Below, piece after piece: positions 1 to 10,272 of a stretch of DNA of 64,000 nucleotides. Source of the DNA: Aplidium turbinatum (taxonomy: Eukaryota > Chordata > Ascidiacea > Aplousobranchia > Polyclinidae); contig OU964919.1 of NCBI GenBank assembly GCA_918807975.1, positions 40,369,824-40,433,823 of the forward strand, in the 5' to 3' direction. The position numbers and the translations under genes are program-made. Each line of letters opens with the position of its first letter. Position 1 is the stretch's first letter. The notes under the pieces are model-generated. The model searched no databases. It saw nothing but the letters and a program-made list of their open reading frames with translations, and had not been told where the DNA came from.

Positions 1-1728
1 GCGAATTGATCTAACAAGTGATTATAGACACGACTCTGGATAAACAGTGGTGTGCAACGCATGAACGAAAAAACAGCGTAACAGGGCAAAAACACAACCG
101 TAGTTAGGTAACTTCAAACCTCTAGACTTAGAGCCTACTTCGTCCCACGAAACCACGCCGTTGATAGCTACGTGTATCATCAAATCAGCAAATTAGACAA
201 TCGTTGTCGTCAGCAACGAGAAGAATTATGTACTGTTACAGTTACACCAATGCTGTTGACACACAACATATTAAGCCCAATACATGTTTTTACAAGTTTT
301 AAAGTATGGTATAATTGTAGCTTCTTTTCTAACTTCCCTGGAATATTCTTTTGTTCAGTCATATATTGCACTACCTATGTCAGGACTCAGGAAGGTTATT
401 TCTAGGAAAACGATAAATAATACCAACATTAAATCACAGACTGTTGACGCAACAGCAATGTACATCTTTTTAACTGTACCCTGGTAAATTATGGTATGAT
501 ACACAATAAAGAGTAGAACCAAAAAGAAAAAAGAAGCACGTTAGAAATCAGATCACACCCACAAAAGGTAACACGATGAGGATAAAGCACGAACTGTATA
601 AAATAACCAACGTTTGAACTGAGATTGGAACTTGTATGCAAATTGTATTTTTTGTATTTGATTGGTCGCTTTGTTTGTGATAATGAGAACTGAAAAGTAA
701 ACCCAAACAGTGAAAGCGAGCCGTTTGACATCGCTTCAAGTTAAGTTGAAAAAAAATTCTCAAAACACCAATTTATTATCACGATTTTTAGCTGGCTAAT
801 CATTAGAATTACCGCTTAACTTTTCTACTTTTGCATGGTCATGTTAAAGCGATCTCTCATGAATGCAGTACAACAATAAAGACTAATGTAAAGTTTAACT
901 TTAAAGCAAGCTTGTAAAAACATGCAGTGAATATCATGTCAAAAGAAATCACGAAAGCGTGCAACATTTGATACAAGCACCAAAAGCAACACCGTGGCGA
1001 ATAGAAACGATACATTGTGGTTGTGTATTGTGGCCTATCAAGCCTAAAATAAGATCAAATAGAAAACATCCTATGTAAACTTGGTTAAATATAAACAAAT
1101 AAATAAAACATTAACCACCAGTAAGTTGGTAAGCTAGACTCAAAATCACATCATTTCTGAAAAAGGTTTACTTTTAATGTGCGTACTACTAAGAATATGA
1201 GCAGATCAAATATCTGAATCTTACATGCAATCCATAACCCGAAAACAACAACTGCTGTACCACAGCGACCTTTATACACAGGCCATGCCAACGTGCAGCT
1301 TATTTGACTGAAGGTCGATCTGTTAGTAGCCAAAATTGCTAGAATTAGTTGATAGTTTGAGTATTAGTTAACAGATATTATACACTCTTGTGTATATTTT
1401 TGTATACTTGTGTATATTTATCTTGTGTATATATATTTTGTGTAATTTTGAGCTACTTTTGTGGTGTTACTTCCATACAAATAATGAACTAGATTTTGGC
1501 ACTTGTGCTAGAAATCCAAAAAGCGTCTGGCAGCACTGCTAATAGGAAAAGATTTGTTATTTTTTTAAAGAAAATTTAGGAGCTTTACCGTAATTTGAGT
1601 GCAGTGATCACACTTCAGCAATTTGGATTCTCAAAACTATCAGTTCAAAGGAATATAAAGTAACATTGGCCTTCAGTTCGCACGTTGTCAAGACCTGTGT
1701 ACGTGTGTAATGTATAAAGATCGCTATG
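1..1728. other. Non-coding stretch, no gene seen
   Basis: Both strands show only short, low-complexity open frames with no recognisable domain, codon bias or splice pattern. Apart from a TGTGTATA-rich microsatellite near 1.4 kb I see no repeat, RNA gene or exon here. Confidence 0.6.
1386..1443. repeat. TGTGTATA-type AT-rich microsatellite
   Basis: Imperfect repeats of TTGTGTATAT-like units separated by runs of T or A. Simple-sequence DNA with no sign of function. Confidence 0.7.
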
Positions 1729-1736
1729 TTCTGTAC

Positions 1737-2331
1737 GGTACCCGGTCAATTGGTCGAAAGACATTTGGTCGACAGGACATTTGGTCGACAGACATTTGGT
1801 CGACAGGACGTTTGGTCGACAGACATTTGGTCGACAAGACATTTGGTCGACAGGACATTTGGTCGACAGACATTTGGTCGACAGGACGTTTGGTCGACAG
1901 ACATTTGGTCGACAGGACATTTGGTCGACAGGACATTTAGTCGACAGAACGATTCATTTTAGGGTTAACTAACCCTAACCTAACCTAACACTAACCTAAC
2001 CCTAATCCTAACCCTAACCCTAACCTAACCTAACCCTAACCCTAACCCTAACCTTAACCCTAACCTAACCCTAACTCTAACCCAAATGTCCTGTCGACCA
2101 AACGTCTTGTCGACCAAATGTCTGTCGACCAAATGTCTTGTCGACCAAATGTCTGTCGACCAAATGTCTTGTCGACCAAATGTCTTGTCGACCAAATGTC
2201 TTGTCGACCAAATGTCTTGTCGACCAAATGTCTGTCGACCAATTGTCTGTCGACCAAACGTCCTGTCGACCAAATGTCTGTCGACCAATTGACTGTCGAC
2301 CAAATGTCTTTCGACCAATCGACCGGCCACC
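1737..2331. mobile_element. Foldback (TU-like) transposon with telomere-like core
   Basis: This is a 595-bp element flanked by a perfect 8-bp target-site duplication, TTCTGTAC, at 1729-1736 and 2332-2339. Its termini are inverted: the first 26 bases match the reverse complement of the last 26 at 23 positions, sharing ATTGGTCGAAAGAC. Inside each terminus is an arm of 14-16-bp tandem units built on CATTTGGTCGACAG. The left arm is about 1752-1950 and the right arm, its inverted copy, about 2084-2310. The centre is a CCCTAA-type array. Known family design: sea-urchin TU foldback elements have inverted ends with short tandem repeats and 8-bp duplications. No protein is encoded, so transposition would need a transposase in trans; 8-bp duplications are typical of hAT enzymes. 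The superfamily assignment is inference. Confidence 0.85.
1962..2083. repeat. Interstitial telomere-like (CCCTAA/CCTAA) array
   Basis: About 120 bp of CCCTAA and CCTAA units, the reverse complement of the metazoan TTAGGG telomere repeat, with scattered length variants. It forms the core between the two inverted minisatellite arms of the foldback element, so it travels with the element. It is not a chromosome end: unique sequence lies on both sides. Confidence 0.9.
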
Positions 2332-2339
2332 TTCTGTAC

Positions 2340-2843
2340 CATATATGATAATAAGCTAAGTTACTTCAGTAGCAAACGTGAAGCTTAAAAGGTAAATTTA
2401 TAAACGGAACTCAGTACAATAATCGAAGAAGGCAAGAAGGCTACAGTTTCAAAGCAATATAAGTCGAAAAAATATGCTGAAAGTAGAACTTAGGTCTTTA
2501 CAAGGCCTGAACCACAACTTCGACTTGATAGTTTTTTGTAACACGGTTCGAGTGATTCATTGGGTTGAGTCATGTAAACCTCGCTTTTCAGTAGCAATAC
2601 ATTAATTCAACAGTCAACAATGTGAACTGTAAGTTGCTTCTTCATATCACTCTAGCTTATCGAAAGTGATATAGCATATAAGCTTAACATTACCAACTCT
2701 GCTGAAAGGAAGCGAACGTCAGTTTCCTCCTACAGTAAATACAGAAGTTACAACTCTCGTACAATTCCTGATTGTGTAAGCCAAACAGAATATCCTTATC
2801 CGTGTTATTTGCACGGTACGTTTCTGCATTGTGTTTTTGTTGT
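2340..2843. other. Non-coding spacer downstream of the first receptor gene
   Basis: I find no open frame, repeat or RNA gene between the foldback element and the 3' end of the minus-strand receptor gene. The receptor's 3' UTR should lie in the upper part of this stretch. Confidence 0.5.
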
Positions 2844-2849
2844 TTTATT
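2844..2849 (-). terminator. Polyadenylation signal AATAAA after receptor 1
   Basis: TTTATT on the plus strand reads AATAAA on the minus strand, one base beyond the TAA stop of the receptor gene. This would give a very short 3' UTR. The hexamer is canonical, but its closeness to the stop means another site further down could be used instead. Confidence 0.45.
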
Positions 2850-2850
2850 G

Positions 2851-5079
2851 TTAAGCAATGTGAATACTGTTGCTATTAATTGCATCGATGAGGTCATGAG
2901 GGTCATTGACATAATCCACGGGCTCTAAGTATATTTCTGGATGATGTCTTTCAGGAAAAGGTAAGCGTAGGGAAGGGTCTGTACTCCATTGCGACTCATT
3001 TTCAGCACAACCACTGTCAAGTGCAACAGAGTTTGGTTGAAGAATTGCAGCTACTTCCTTGTTCAAATCCTCTGACATGGAAGTTTCCGAAATGACGTCC
3101 GCAGGAAAAGAATCGTGCCTCAAACTACATTCTTTTGAAGAAAAATAAGCGATTTCTGGGTGGCAGCTATCCTCTCCCCTTGATCCCTTTTGTGCGAATT
3201 CGTGCCAACAAAAATCAAGCAAGGTTTCATCTGATGGAGGGACAACATTCAGTGATCGTTGGACTATTTCATCATGATCTGACGTTAGAGACATATTTTG
3301 AAAATTTTCGCTGCTGTCATCTAAGTCGTTAAAGTTGTTCGTTAATTCACGCCAATTAGGAAACTGTTTCACAAAACATCCCATATCGTCAAGGGCGGCT
3401 TTCAAAAGTGGTCCTGCTTCATTTATATCTGGATTGTGATACGTGTCGTGACGTACTTTATTAACAAACGAAACCCCTCCGGGCGCATACACTTCCTGGT
3501 CAACAAGTCTAAAATACAATTCGTTGAAGTCACTCATTAGATTGAAAGTGCGAACAATATGACTGGAAATGTCTTTCACGGGTAGCCCTTCAATGTCACA
3601 GTATTCGAAGTAAGCAAAAAAGTATTTCCCTTCATTTTTCTTACTGAAAAAGTCACGATGGATATTCAGAACGACAGGAGTAAAAGTATCGTCAATAGCG
3701 CTGTGTGAGGTGTCCCTGCTGTTCCATCGTTCTGTGGCCCCAGGTGACCATACCACAATAATTTTGTCAGCCTTTCTCATGGACTTTTCCATCCATTGTA
3801 TGCTATTTTCAGACACTTTACTCTCATCCCACAACTCAAATATGACGTGAAAACCGAGATCTCTCTGCAGGTATGTCGCAAACTTCACAACTACATTTTT
3901 GTGTTTGGGGTGATCATTGACAAAAACCAAATAAACAACACGTGCTTTTGTACTGGGTGCAGCAGAATGGACGTTGACTTCACTCGCAGGTAGAAGAACC
4001 GCGTTGCAATCGGATTGTTGTTGTTGTATGGTTTCATAAGCTTGCTTTGTATCATCACATAAATCTTTCCTATCTTTGCGCATACGAAACAAGACTACGG
4101 TCACTAAAGTTACAATGACAGCTACCACTGAAACTATAATCATAAAGGAAATATTGAACGGGTCTTCAAACGGGCAAGACTTAAAACTAAATTTGTCTGT
4201 AGCTACCCAACGGTCAGTGCTAGAACCCCGAACTTCAAGTGTATATGTCACTGTTTTATTAAAGAGTTGTGTGGGTATTAAGAAGACCATAGAAGAATTT
4301 GTAAAAGAGTTGGGACAATAGAAAAACTGAATGCAAGTCGTATTCTCTTCATTTATCGGACAAAGATTAAATTTTGCAAATTCCCCATACTCTTTTGGTA
4401 CATTGTAAAAAAAAGATATTGAGCTATTCTCACAGTGCACAGCTGACACCTTCACTTGAAATTGTCTCCAAACTATGCAATCATGAACAAAATACAGCTC
4501 TTTATGAGAACAATCCGGAACAGCAATGACAGCCCGCAATGACTTGGTTGAAGTGAATGACGAAACAAGAGTGACAGATGTAACAAATCTATCTCCGGGT
4601 GATACATGAGTAGAATTCGTACCACCATAGCAATCGTAATAAAATTCGGCTAAAACGTGGCTATAGAATTCTAGCTCTGTATGCAAACAGAAAAAAACTT
4701 TTTCACAGTATTTTTCAGGCAACGATGCATCAAAAATCGATATTTCAAATCCGTGGATGTGTTGTAGAGATCTGTCATGGCTGAACTTAAACGAAATATT
4801 TAGTACAATGATCGTGTAGTTATCAGAAGGATGTGTTAACAAGTTCCACTTTGTAAATACAAACTTGAGTTCATTGAGAGGCCGTTCGGTTTGTTTGCTG
4901 CTGCATTGTTTGTTTTTTACCGAGCATGAAATTGAATTGTTGGTTCCTTTCATGTCCACCACTCCTGGTACAGTGGTGTTGCAAGTTCTTCTGCATTGTA
5001 ATGAATCTGATAAGACATGAAGAGCAGCGGAAGCAAAGAAAGGATATATCACAAAAAACAGGACGACACAGGCTCGCAT
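2851..5079 (-). CDS. IL-17-receptor-like membrane protein with SEFIR domain (receptor 1)
   Basis: This is a 742-residue type I membrane receptor. Residues 1-20 are a signal peptide. The ectodomain to about residue 308 is cysteine-rich with many N-glycosylation sequons. A single hydrophobic helix spans about 309-332 and is followed by a basic stop-transfer segment (RMRKDRKD). A SEFIR domain spans about 377-533, with FVNDHPKHK at its first strand and VVWSPGATERW further on. The tail of about 200 residues is acidic and Ser-rich. SEFIR domains of IL-17 receptors recruit SEFIR adaptors such as Act1 by homotypic contact at the membrane; that role is inferred here from family. The coding region is one exon, unlike the many-exon vertebrate genes. 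A good 3' splice site two bases before the ATG suggests an upstream non-coding exon. A paralogue lies in the same orientation about 2 kb upstream. Ligand and exact orthology are unknown. Confidence 0.9.
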   Translation of the reverse strand: MRACVVLFFVIYPFFASAALHVLSDSLQCRRTCNTTVPGVVDMKGTNNSISCSVKNKQCSSKQTERPLNELKFVFTKWNLLTHPSDNYTIIVLNISFKFSHDRSLQHIHGFEISIFDASLPEKYCEKVFFCLHTELEFYSHVLAEFYYDCYGGTNSTHVSPGDRFVTSVTLVSSFTSTKSLRAVIAVPDCSHKELYFVHDCIVWRQFQVKVSAVHCENSSISFFYNVPKEYGEFAKFNLCPINEENTTCIQFFYCPNSFTNSSMVFLIPTQLFNKTVTYTLEVRGSSTDRWVATDKFSFKSCPFEDPFNISFMIIVSVVAVIVTLVTVVLFRMRKDRKDLCDDTKQAYETIQQQQSDCNAVLLPASEVNVHSAAPSTKARVVYLVFVNDHPKHKNVVVKFATYLQRDLGFHVIFELWDESKVSENSIQWMEKSMRKADKIIVVWSPGATERWNSRDTSHSAIDDTFTPVVLNIHRDFFSKKNEGKYFFAYFEYCDIEGLPVKDISSHIVRTFNLMSDFNELYFRLVDQEVYAPGGVSFVNKVRHDTYHNPDINEAGPLLKAALDDMGCFVKQFPNWRELTNNFNDLDDSSENFQNMSLTSDHDEIVQRSLNVVPPSDETLLDFCWHEFAQKGSRGEDSCHPEIAYFSSKECSLRHDSFPADVISETSMSEDLNKEVAAILQPNSVALDSGCAENESQWSTDPSLRLPFPERHHPEIYLEPVDYVNDPHDLIDAINSNSIHIA

Positions 5080-5100
5080 GTCTGAAAATGAAGCAACGTG
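5080..5100 (-). promoter_or_regulatory. Likely 3' splice site just upstream of receptor 1 start
   Basis: Read on the minus strand, a T-rich tract (GCTTCATTTT) ends in CAG two bases before the ATG. This matches a 3' splice site, so the 5' UTR is probably split with its first exon somewhere upstream. I could not identify the partner donor or the promoter. Confidence 0.5.
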
Positions 5101-7158
5101 TAAAAAAAACGTGAATAAAATTTATAACTATCTACAAATATCATTGAATTTTCCGGTGCAGTAAAATTTTCTATTATTGTAACTGCAAAACAGAGAATTT
5201 CGTAATGACCATTGACCGTACGACTATATTAAAAAAATTTGAAAGTGAAAAAGTAAACCAAGTTGGTGAAAATTTATGCTTTTATATCTGTTTAACTCAA
5301 AAAGCACAATTTAACAAATTTTTGTAAGCCTACAGAAATTTTAACACTTCAAATGTGACTACAGTTCGCTTTCAAATCTTCTCCACACTGAAAACCAATT
5401 AATACATTACACTGTACCTTAAATATATATATTTGAAACCAGTAACTTTGTTTTACATTTTGCTTCCAGGTCTTCATCGAAGTAAAGTATCACACCTAAA
5501 GCGTATGAACCAAACTAATCCATGTTATCTGGAAATAACAGTTTTGCAACGTTAAATTACAATAAAAATGCATAATCAATTCGAATGAAAAACACATAAC
5601 TAAAAATTTCATCAGTTGCAATATGGAGTTCATTTTGGTGAAGGTAAGACAATGTTCACAATGCAAGAAATCGAGTATTCTGCCAAGTAATGTTCGAGTA
5701 AAAAGTAGTTGGAAGGTCATGATTTTAAAATGAGAAATTAACACTGCTGCTTCAAATAAAAAATCCGCCGTTACACTTAAAACTTTCGATTTACGATAAA
5801 CCATCCCATAACATAGCCTACCACCCCATTAATAGATCGGAACACATATTAAACGTCACATCGATTAGAGTTCACTAAGACGTTGGCTAACAATCACGAA
5901 ATTTTTAGTACGGTAAGACAACAAATTTACAAAGTTCTCTAATAAACGACATGCAGTATTGCAGTAGTCCAACTAAGCTATTGAGGAGTTAAAAAATTAG
6001 AAATTCCCTAGGTTTTGAAGAGAGAATATTGAATTGCAGCAGACGTTTTGTTTACAGTTTTACACGATTCTGACAGACAATCACATTTTAAGAACGCTAG
6101 CAAACCAAACAATGTTTGTCGTCTGCAATAATTTGCCAGTACCAATGACATTGATTAAATGTTAAGATTTTACTGGCCCGTCGTACTTTTCAACTCACAA
6201 AAAAGTTTCAGCCGTCATAATCCATAAGCCGACATAACAAAAACTACACAATCTCACAACTTCGTATCAAATTTTTATCCATAAATTATTGGCATGGATA
6301 CAATAACAAGTATGATTGTACAGAAATTGAACTTTATGCATAATACGTAATAAGTGCTGAAGTAACAGAAACAACGCAACGTGTGCATTGTGCTGATAGC
6401 CGGGAAGAACGCCCCTCTCTTCACATCTCACAACCATTGTTACTGGTTTGACATGCACAATGCTTAATGACAACAAATGCACAGTATTCAAAATGACAAA
6501 GATGGGATCAAACAATATGAACTTAGAATATGAGCATGCGGATGACAAAATTCTTTACATATTATATTCGTATTTAAAAAATTATTTGGAAATCAAACTG
6601 TTATTTGGAGTTTCACCAATTGAAAAGACAAGAATCACAGTACCCCAACAGTACACACTACCTATCAAACATTACTTCGAAAAAAAACATGGATAAGCTG
6701 CACAGCAATTCTTTGTAGAAATTAAATCGATAAAAATCTTACCACTAATAGAATAAGTTACATAAGTAACTTAATAAAGTACCGGTAATATTGCTTTTTT
6801 TTAAGGACAACAACTATATGCTCAAACATTGGCCTCACCTACACAAAACATCAGCAATTTGGCATTACGAGCAATGAGCATTTGGAAATTGCTAAAAACT
6901 GGCTTTTTAATGCAAAGCATTATGTTGGTAACAGCCAACTTGAAATTAGTTAACAATCTGTAAACAACTAAATTTCATCAAAAAATATCTGTTCAAATCA
7001 TTTGCAACGCATTTTATCAACCCCTGTTGTTACAAAACGGCATTATAAATATAATCTACATTTATTAACAAACTGATCACAAATTGGACTAGCAACTTAA
7101 TAAATGAATATTAGTATTACTATATGTACAAGCAGTCATTGAAAGGCAAGATACTAGG
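5101..7158. other. Intergenic region between the two receptor genes
   Basis: About 2 kb of AT-rich DNA. The open frames are short and lack domain or signal features. It should contain the 5' exon and promoter of receptor 1 and the 3' UTR of receptor 2, but neither can be delimited by eye. No repeat family was recognised. Confidence 0.5.
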
Positions 7159-9855
7159 CTAGCATACATTTGAGGACAAGTTGTTGATGGCCGCAAGGCA
7201 ATCCATAGCATCTGACACCATGTCTATGGGAGCAAGTTGCAAAGATGGTTGATTTTTTGTGTATGCATGATTTTGTTGTAAATCTAGTTTAAATTGGGGA
7301 TCTTTACTCATGAATGAGGCCTTGGGCATTGAGGAATGTTTCACAAGCTTGTCTAAAAGTTCTCCTGGATGTTGAGCATTAGAGATTGATGGAGAAGTGT
7401 TTGTTGAAAACCCACTATCATAATCTGAATCATATCCAGAGTGCTCATTCTGCTCAATCAGCAAGTGAGTATCCGAAAGCACTGCTTTACTTTGCGTAGG
7501 ATCCAATTCATGACATAAATAGATTACAGTGTCTGGCATTTCTTGTTCAACTGGCTTGTGGGATGTAGATGGTTTCTTACCATCTGGATAATTTGGATTT
7601 TTTGCACAAGTAACAAAGCTGTCAAAGCCAGAATCTTGAACAAATGCACCACAGCCACCATGCAATCTTTTAACAAAGACGTCAGATGAGTCAGAGAGTA
7701 ACAATTCAGCAACTGCAGCTGTCTCTCTTTCACACGTATTTGATGGTTCTGATGCCATTCTATTCACATTAATTCCGTTTTGTTGCTTTTGATTGAATTC
7801 CAACAAAGACGATTGCATTTGATAGCCAGAACAAGAAAAATCACTTACAGAACTTTTTGGTCTATTAAAATCATTTGGATGTTTTGGTGCCATGTTCGAT
7901 AGGACCATGGCATTTGAAATTTCTTCATTTATGATAGCACGAGTATTAATTTTAGCATGTGGATGTTTTAACACAGAAGATGTGCCAATGGGTTTTGGTG
8001 GTATCAAGTCTAAGTGAGTTGTCAATATTTCTGTGTCAGCAACAATGCGTGGAAGATCAGGCACAGATATTGTTTTGTGTTGCTCCAAATACCATTCCGG
8101 ATTTTCTTTAACGTAAACACACATTTCACAAATTGACTTCTCAAGAGTTGGGCCAAATTTATTGATGTTGGGATCAAAGTAATGGTCAAATGCAATCTCA
8201 TCTCTCCTCATTATCGCACCAGGCATGTACATTTCAATTCCTTTTAGCCGAAAATACAATTCTTCAAATTGTTTCATGAGCTTAAAATGAAAAACTGGTG
8301 ATTCTTTGAAAACAATTGGAATGTCATCTACCGTGCAATAGTCAAAATATCCGAAGTAGTATTTTCCAATATTTCTATCTCTAAAAATATCTTTCTTGAT
8401 ACGCTTCAAAACAGGTGTAAACAAATCTTGCTCTACGGAGTCTAAACCATTGTATCTTTGCCATCTTCTACACGCTCCAGGAGACCAAATGACTATGACC
8501 TTATCAGCTTTTGTCAAACTGTCTTCCATCCATGTTGCCGGGTCTGCATATATTTCTTCTGTTTGGAACAATTCTGATGTCACATTAAACTCCAAATCTC
8601 CATGAAGAAAGTTAGCAAAATCTAAAACTGTTTTTTTATGTTTTGGATGATCATCGACAAAAATAATGAAAACATCAACGCGTTGCCTCCATTTTTCTTC
8701 AATTTCACCAAGTATTTTTGCAAATTTTGTCTCTTGTGCTTTGTTATGTTTAATTTTATTGTGATTGCCCTCATCTTTTCTAATCCATAGCCTGATTTGC
8801 ATAACATCCCATTTCAAGCAACATCCAGCGACAAAAATAACCAAAATGATAAAAGCCAGCAATGGCAAAAGAACAACAACTGCAAGAGAAGGTGAACTGT
8901 CACCAGAAGGAATGCATTCAGTGAAGTTGAACATTTTTGTTCTTCGAAAGTTTATCTTTGTAGATACCACCGCTATAGAATAATTTCCATGAAGGCTATA
9001 CTTTTCTGGCAGTACTGCAACAACTTTTGCTTGAGACGATTCAAAAGCTATTTCTTGAGCAGTATGAGGTGTTGCATCTGGATATTTCAATGAGTTTAGC
9101 AATGCATAACCTTTTCCAAAAAATGAAGGAAGATTATAGTAAAATTCTACAGAACGATTTTTGCAAGAAATATTCCCCAAAGACAAAACAAACTGATCTC
9201 TTTGCTTGCATTCATAAACATCTTTAAACCTTGAATCATCACACGATGGAATGGATATTTCTATCTTCAAAGCATTATCTGGTAAATTACCATAAGAACG
9301 AGGAAGGCTTTCAATCAATATAGAAACTGGTTCACTTTTGGAAACAATTGATGGAGTAAACTGTAATTTTGAAGATAATCCAAAACAATCATAGAAAAAA
9401 GTGGATAAGACATGCTGTTTGAAGTTGAGGGTTTTATTAAAGCAGAAGTATATAGACTGAAAATTATAACCTTGGTGGGGAAAACTTTTTGGGCCGAGGA
9501 CAGAGATTGCATATCCATGTAAAGATTTAATAGATGCAACCTGAGTTGGATGCCAAGAAAAGTTTAAGGCTATTTTCTTAAAACCTCTGTGTTTCAAATC
9601 ATCGACTAGATACCATTCTGGATCTTTTGGGATCCGTTTGGGAGCCCCTGCAATTGGAAGAAACTTGTCCTGCTTTTCAAAACCATTACAAATCCGAGTC
9701 TGAATGGTGCATGGAACAAGATGATACATGTTCAATTCTTCATCCGTATCTCTGCTAGTAGTGGAACAATCCTGGCTACATTGTTGTTGGCAATTAATCA
9801 GATGACAGCATATAAAAAGAAGCACAATATGAAGGTAGCATTTCATTTTAAGCAT
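7159..9855 (-). CDS. IL-17-receptor-like membrane protein with SEFIR domain (receptor 2)
   Basis: The open frame extends to an ATG at 9897, but a 3' splice site (GTGTTACAG) falls between that ATG and the hydrophobic signal. I therefore prefer the ATG at 9855, beginning MLKMKCYLHIVLLF, which opens with a signal peptide and gives 898 residues. Numbered from 9897, the ectodomain has many Cys and N-glycosylation sites, one membrane helix lies at about 333-357, and the SEFIR domain spans about 403-560 (FVDDHPKHKK, VIWSPGACRRW). A tail of roughly 350 residues follows. The tail holds DSGFDS (about 755) and DSGFST (about 829), which resemble beta-TrCP phosphodegrons. Layout and SEFIR motifs match receptor 1, so these are tandem paralogues, though diverged. 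It has one coding exon. Signalling through SEFIR adaptors is inferred from family. Confidence 0.9.
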   Translation of the reverse strand: MLKMKCYLHIVLLFICCHLINCQQQCSQDCSTTSRDTDEELNMYHLVPCTIQTRICNGFEKQDKFLPIAGAPKRIPKDPEWYLVDDLKHRGFKKIALNFSWHPTQVASIKSLHGYAISVLGPKSFPHQGYNFQSIYFCFNKTLNFKQHVLSTFFYDCFGLSSKLQFTPSIVSKSEPVSILIESLPRSYGNLPDNALKIEISIPSCDDSRFKDVYECKQRDQFVLSLGNISCKNRSVEFYYNLPSFFGKGYALLNSLKYPDATPHTAQEIAFESSQAKVVAVLPEKYSLHGNYSIAVVSTKINFRRTKMFNFTECIPSGDSSPSLAVVVLLPLLAFIILVIFVAGCCLKWDVMQIRLWIRKDEGNHNKIKHNKAQETKFAKILGEIEEKWRQRVDVFIIFVDDHPKHKKTVLDFANFLHGDLEFNVTSELFQTEEIYADPATWMEDSLTKADKVIVIWSPGACRRWQRYNGLDSVEQDLFTPVLKRIKKDIFRDRNIGKYYFGYFDYCTVDDIPIVFKESPVFHFKLMKQFEELYFRLKGIEMYMPGAIMRRDEIAFDHYFDPNINKFGPTLEKSICEMCVYVKENPEWYLEQHKTISVPDLPRIVADTEILTTHLDLIPPKPIGTSSVLKHPHAKINTRAIINEEISNAMVLSNMAPKHPNDFNRPKSSVSDFSCSGYQMQSSLLEFNQKQQNGINVNRMASEPSNTCERETAAVAELLLSDSSDVFVKRLHGGCGAFVQDSGFDSFVTCAKNPNYPDGKKPSTSHKPVEQEMPDTVIYLCHELDPTQSKAVLSDTHLLIEQNEHSGYDSDYDSGFSTNTSPSISNAQHPGELLDKLVKHSSMPKASFMSKDPQFKLDLQQNHAYTKNQPSLQLAPIDMVSDAMDCLAAINNLSSNVC

Positions 9856-9882
9856 ATTCACATTAATAGTAGATGACAATAT

Positions 9883-9896
9883 CTGTAACACAATCA
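9883..9896 (-). promoter_or_regulatory. Likely 3' splice site deciding the start of receptor 2
   Basis: On the minus strand GATTGTGTTACAG precedes ATATTG. If used, the upstream ATG at 9897 is intronic and translation starts at 9855 or 9846, directly before the signal peptide. Receptor 1 has a comparable acceptor at the same relative place, which supports a shared gene structure. Confidence 0.5.
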
Positions 9897-10272
9897 TAAC
9901 AGGCTATGAGTTACAAACACACTATTAAAATCACACAGATCTTTGTTACAGTCTTTCCCAGGTGACACAATGGGTTTCAACAGCATCAAGCATTGAAAAC
10001 AAAAACAATTTGATTCATAAAATTTCAGTTCGACTGTTAGCCACTTGCTAAGAGTCTGATTGAACATTTTTCAACTTACGTTTTTTCATTTTTACTGCTT
10101 CCCCAAGGCAACAAAAGTTTTTCATCATTACGAATCAGCAAAAAGCGAAAAAAGCTTAGAATTACAGTCAGACAGCGGCAATAGAGGCGGACATTGACAA
10201 ATGCAATCTATTTTGTCCCCTGAACACTTTTTCCTCGATTTTGTCCCCTGAAAAAATCGAAAGGTAAAATAG

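Noticed and set aside
1962-2083. True telomere or chromosome end
   Set aside because: The CCCTAA block is only about 120 bp, lies between inverted arms of a mobile element, and has ordinary sequence on both sides.
1752-2310. CRISPR-like array of short repeats
   Set aside because: The units are contiguous, without unique spacers of regular length, and appear in two inverted blocks inside a transposon. The genome is eukaryotic.
1645-2348. Several overlapping open frames of 60-105 codons (TFGRQ/STKCL type)
   Set aside because: They are translations of the 14-16-bp tandem units on both strands, not genes.
5496-5804. 102-codon minus-strand frame between the receptors
   Set aside because: Hydrophobic AT-rich chance frame with no signal peptide pattern, homologous motif or splice context.
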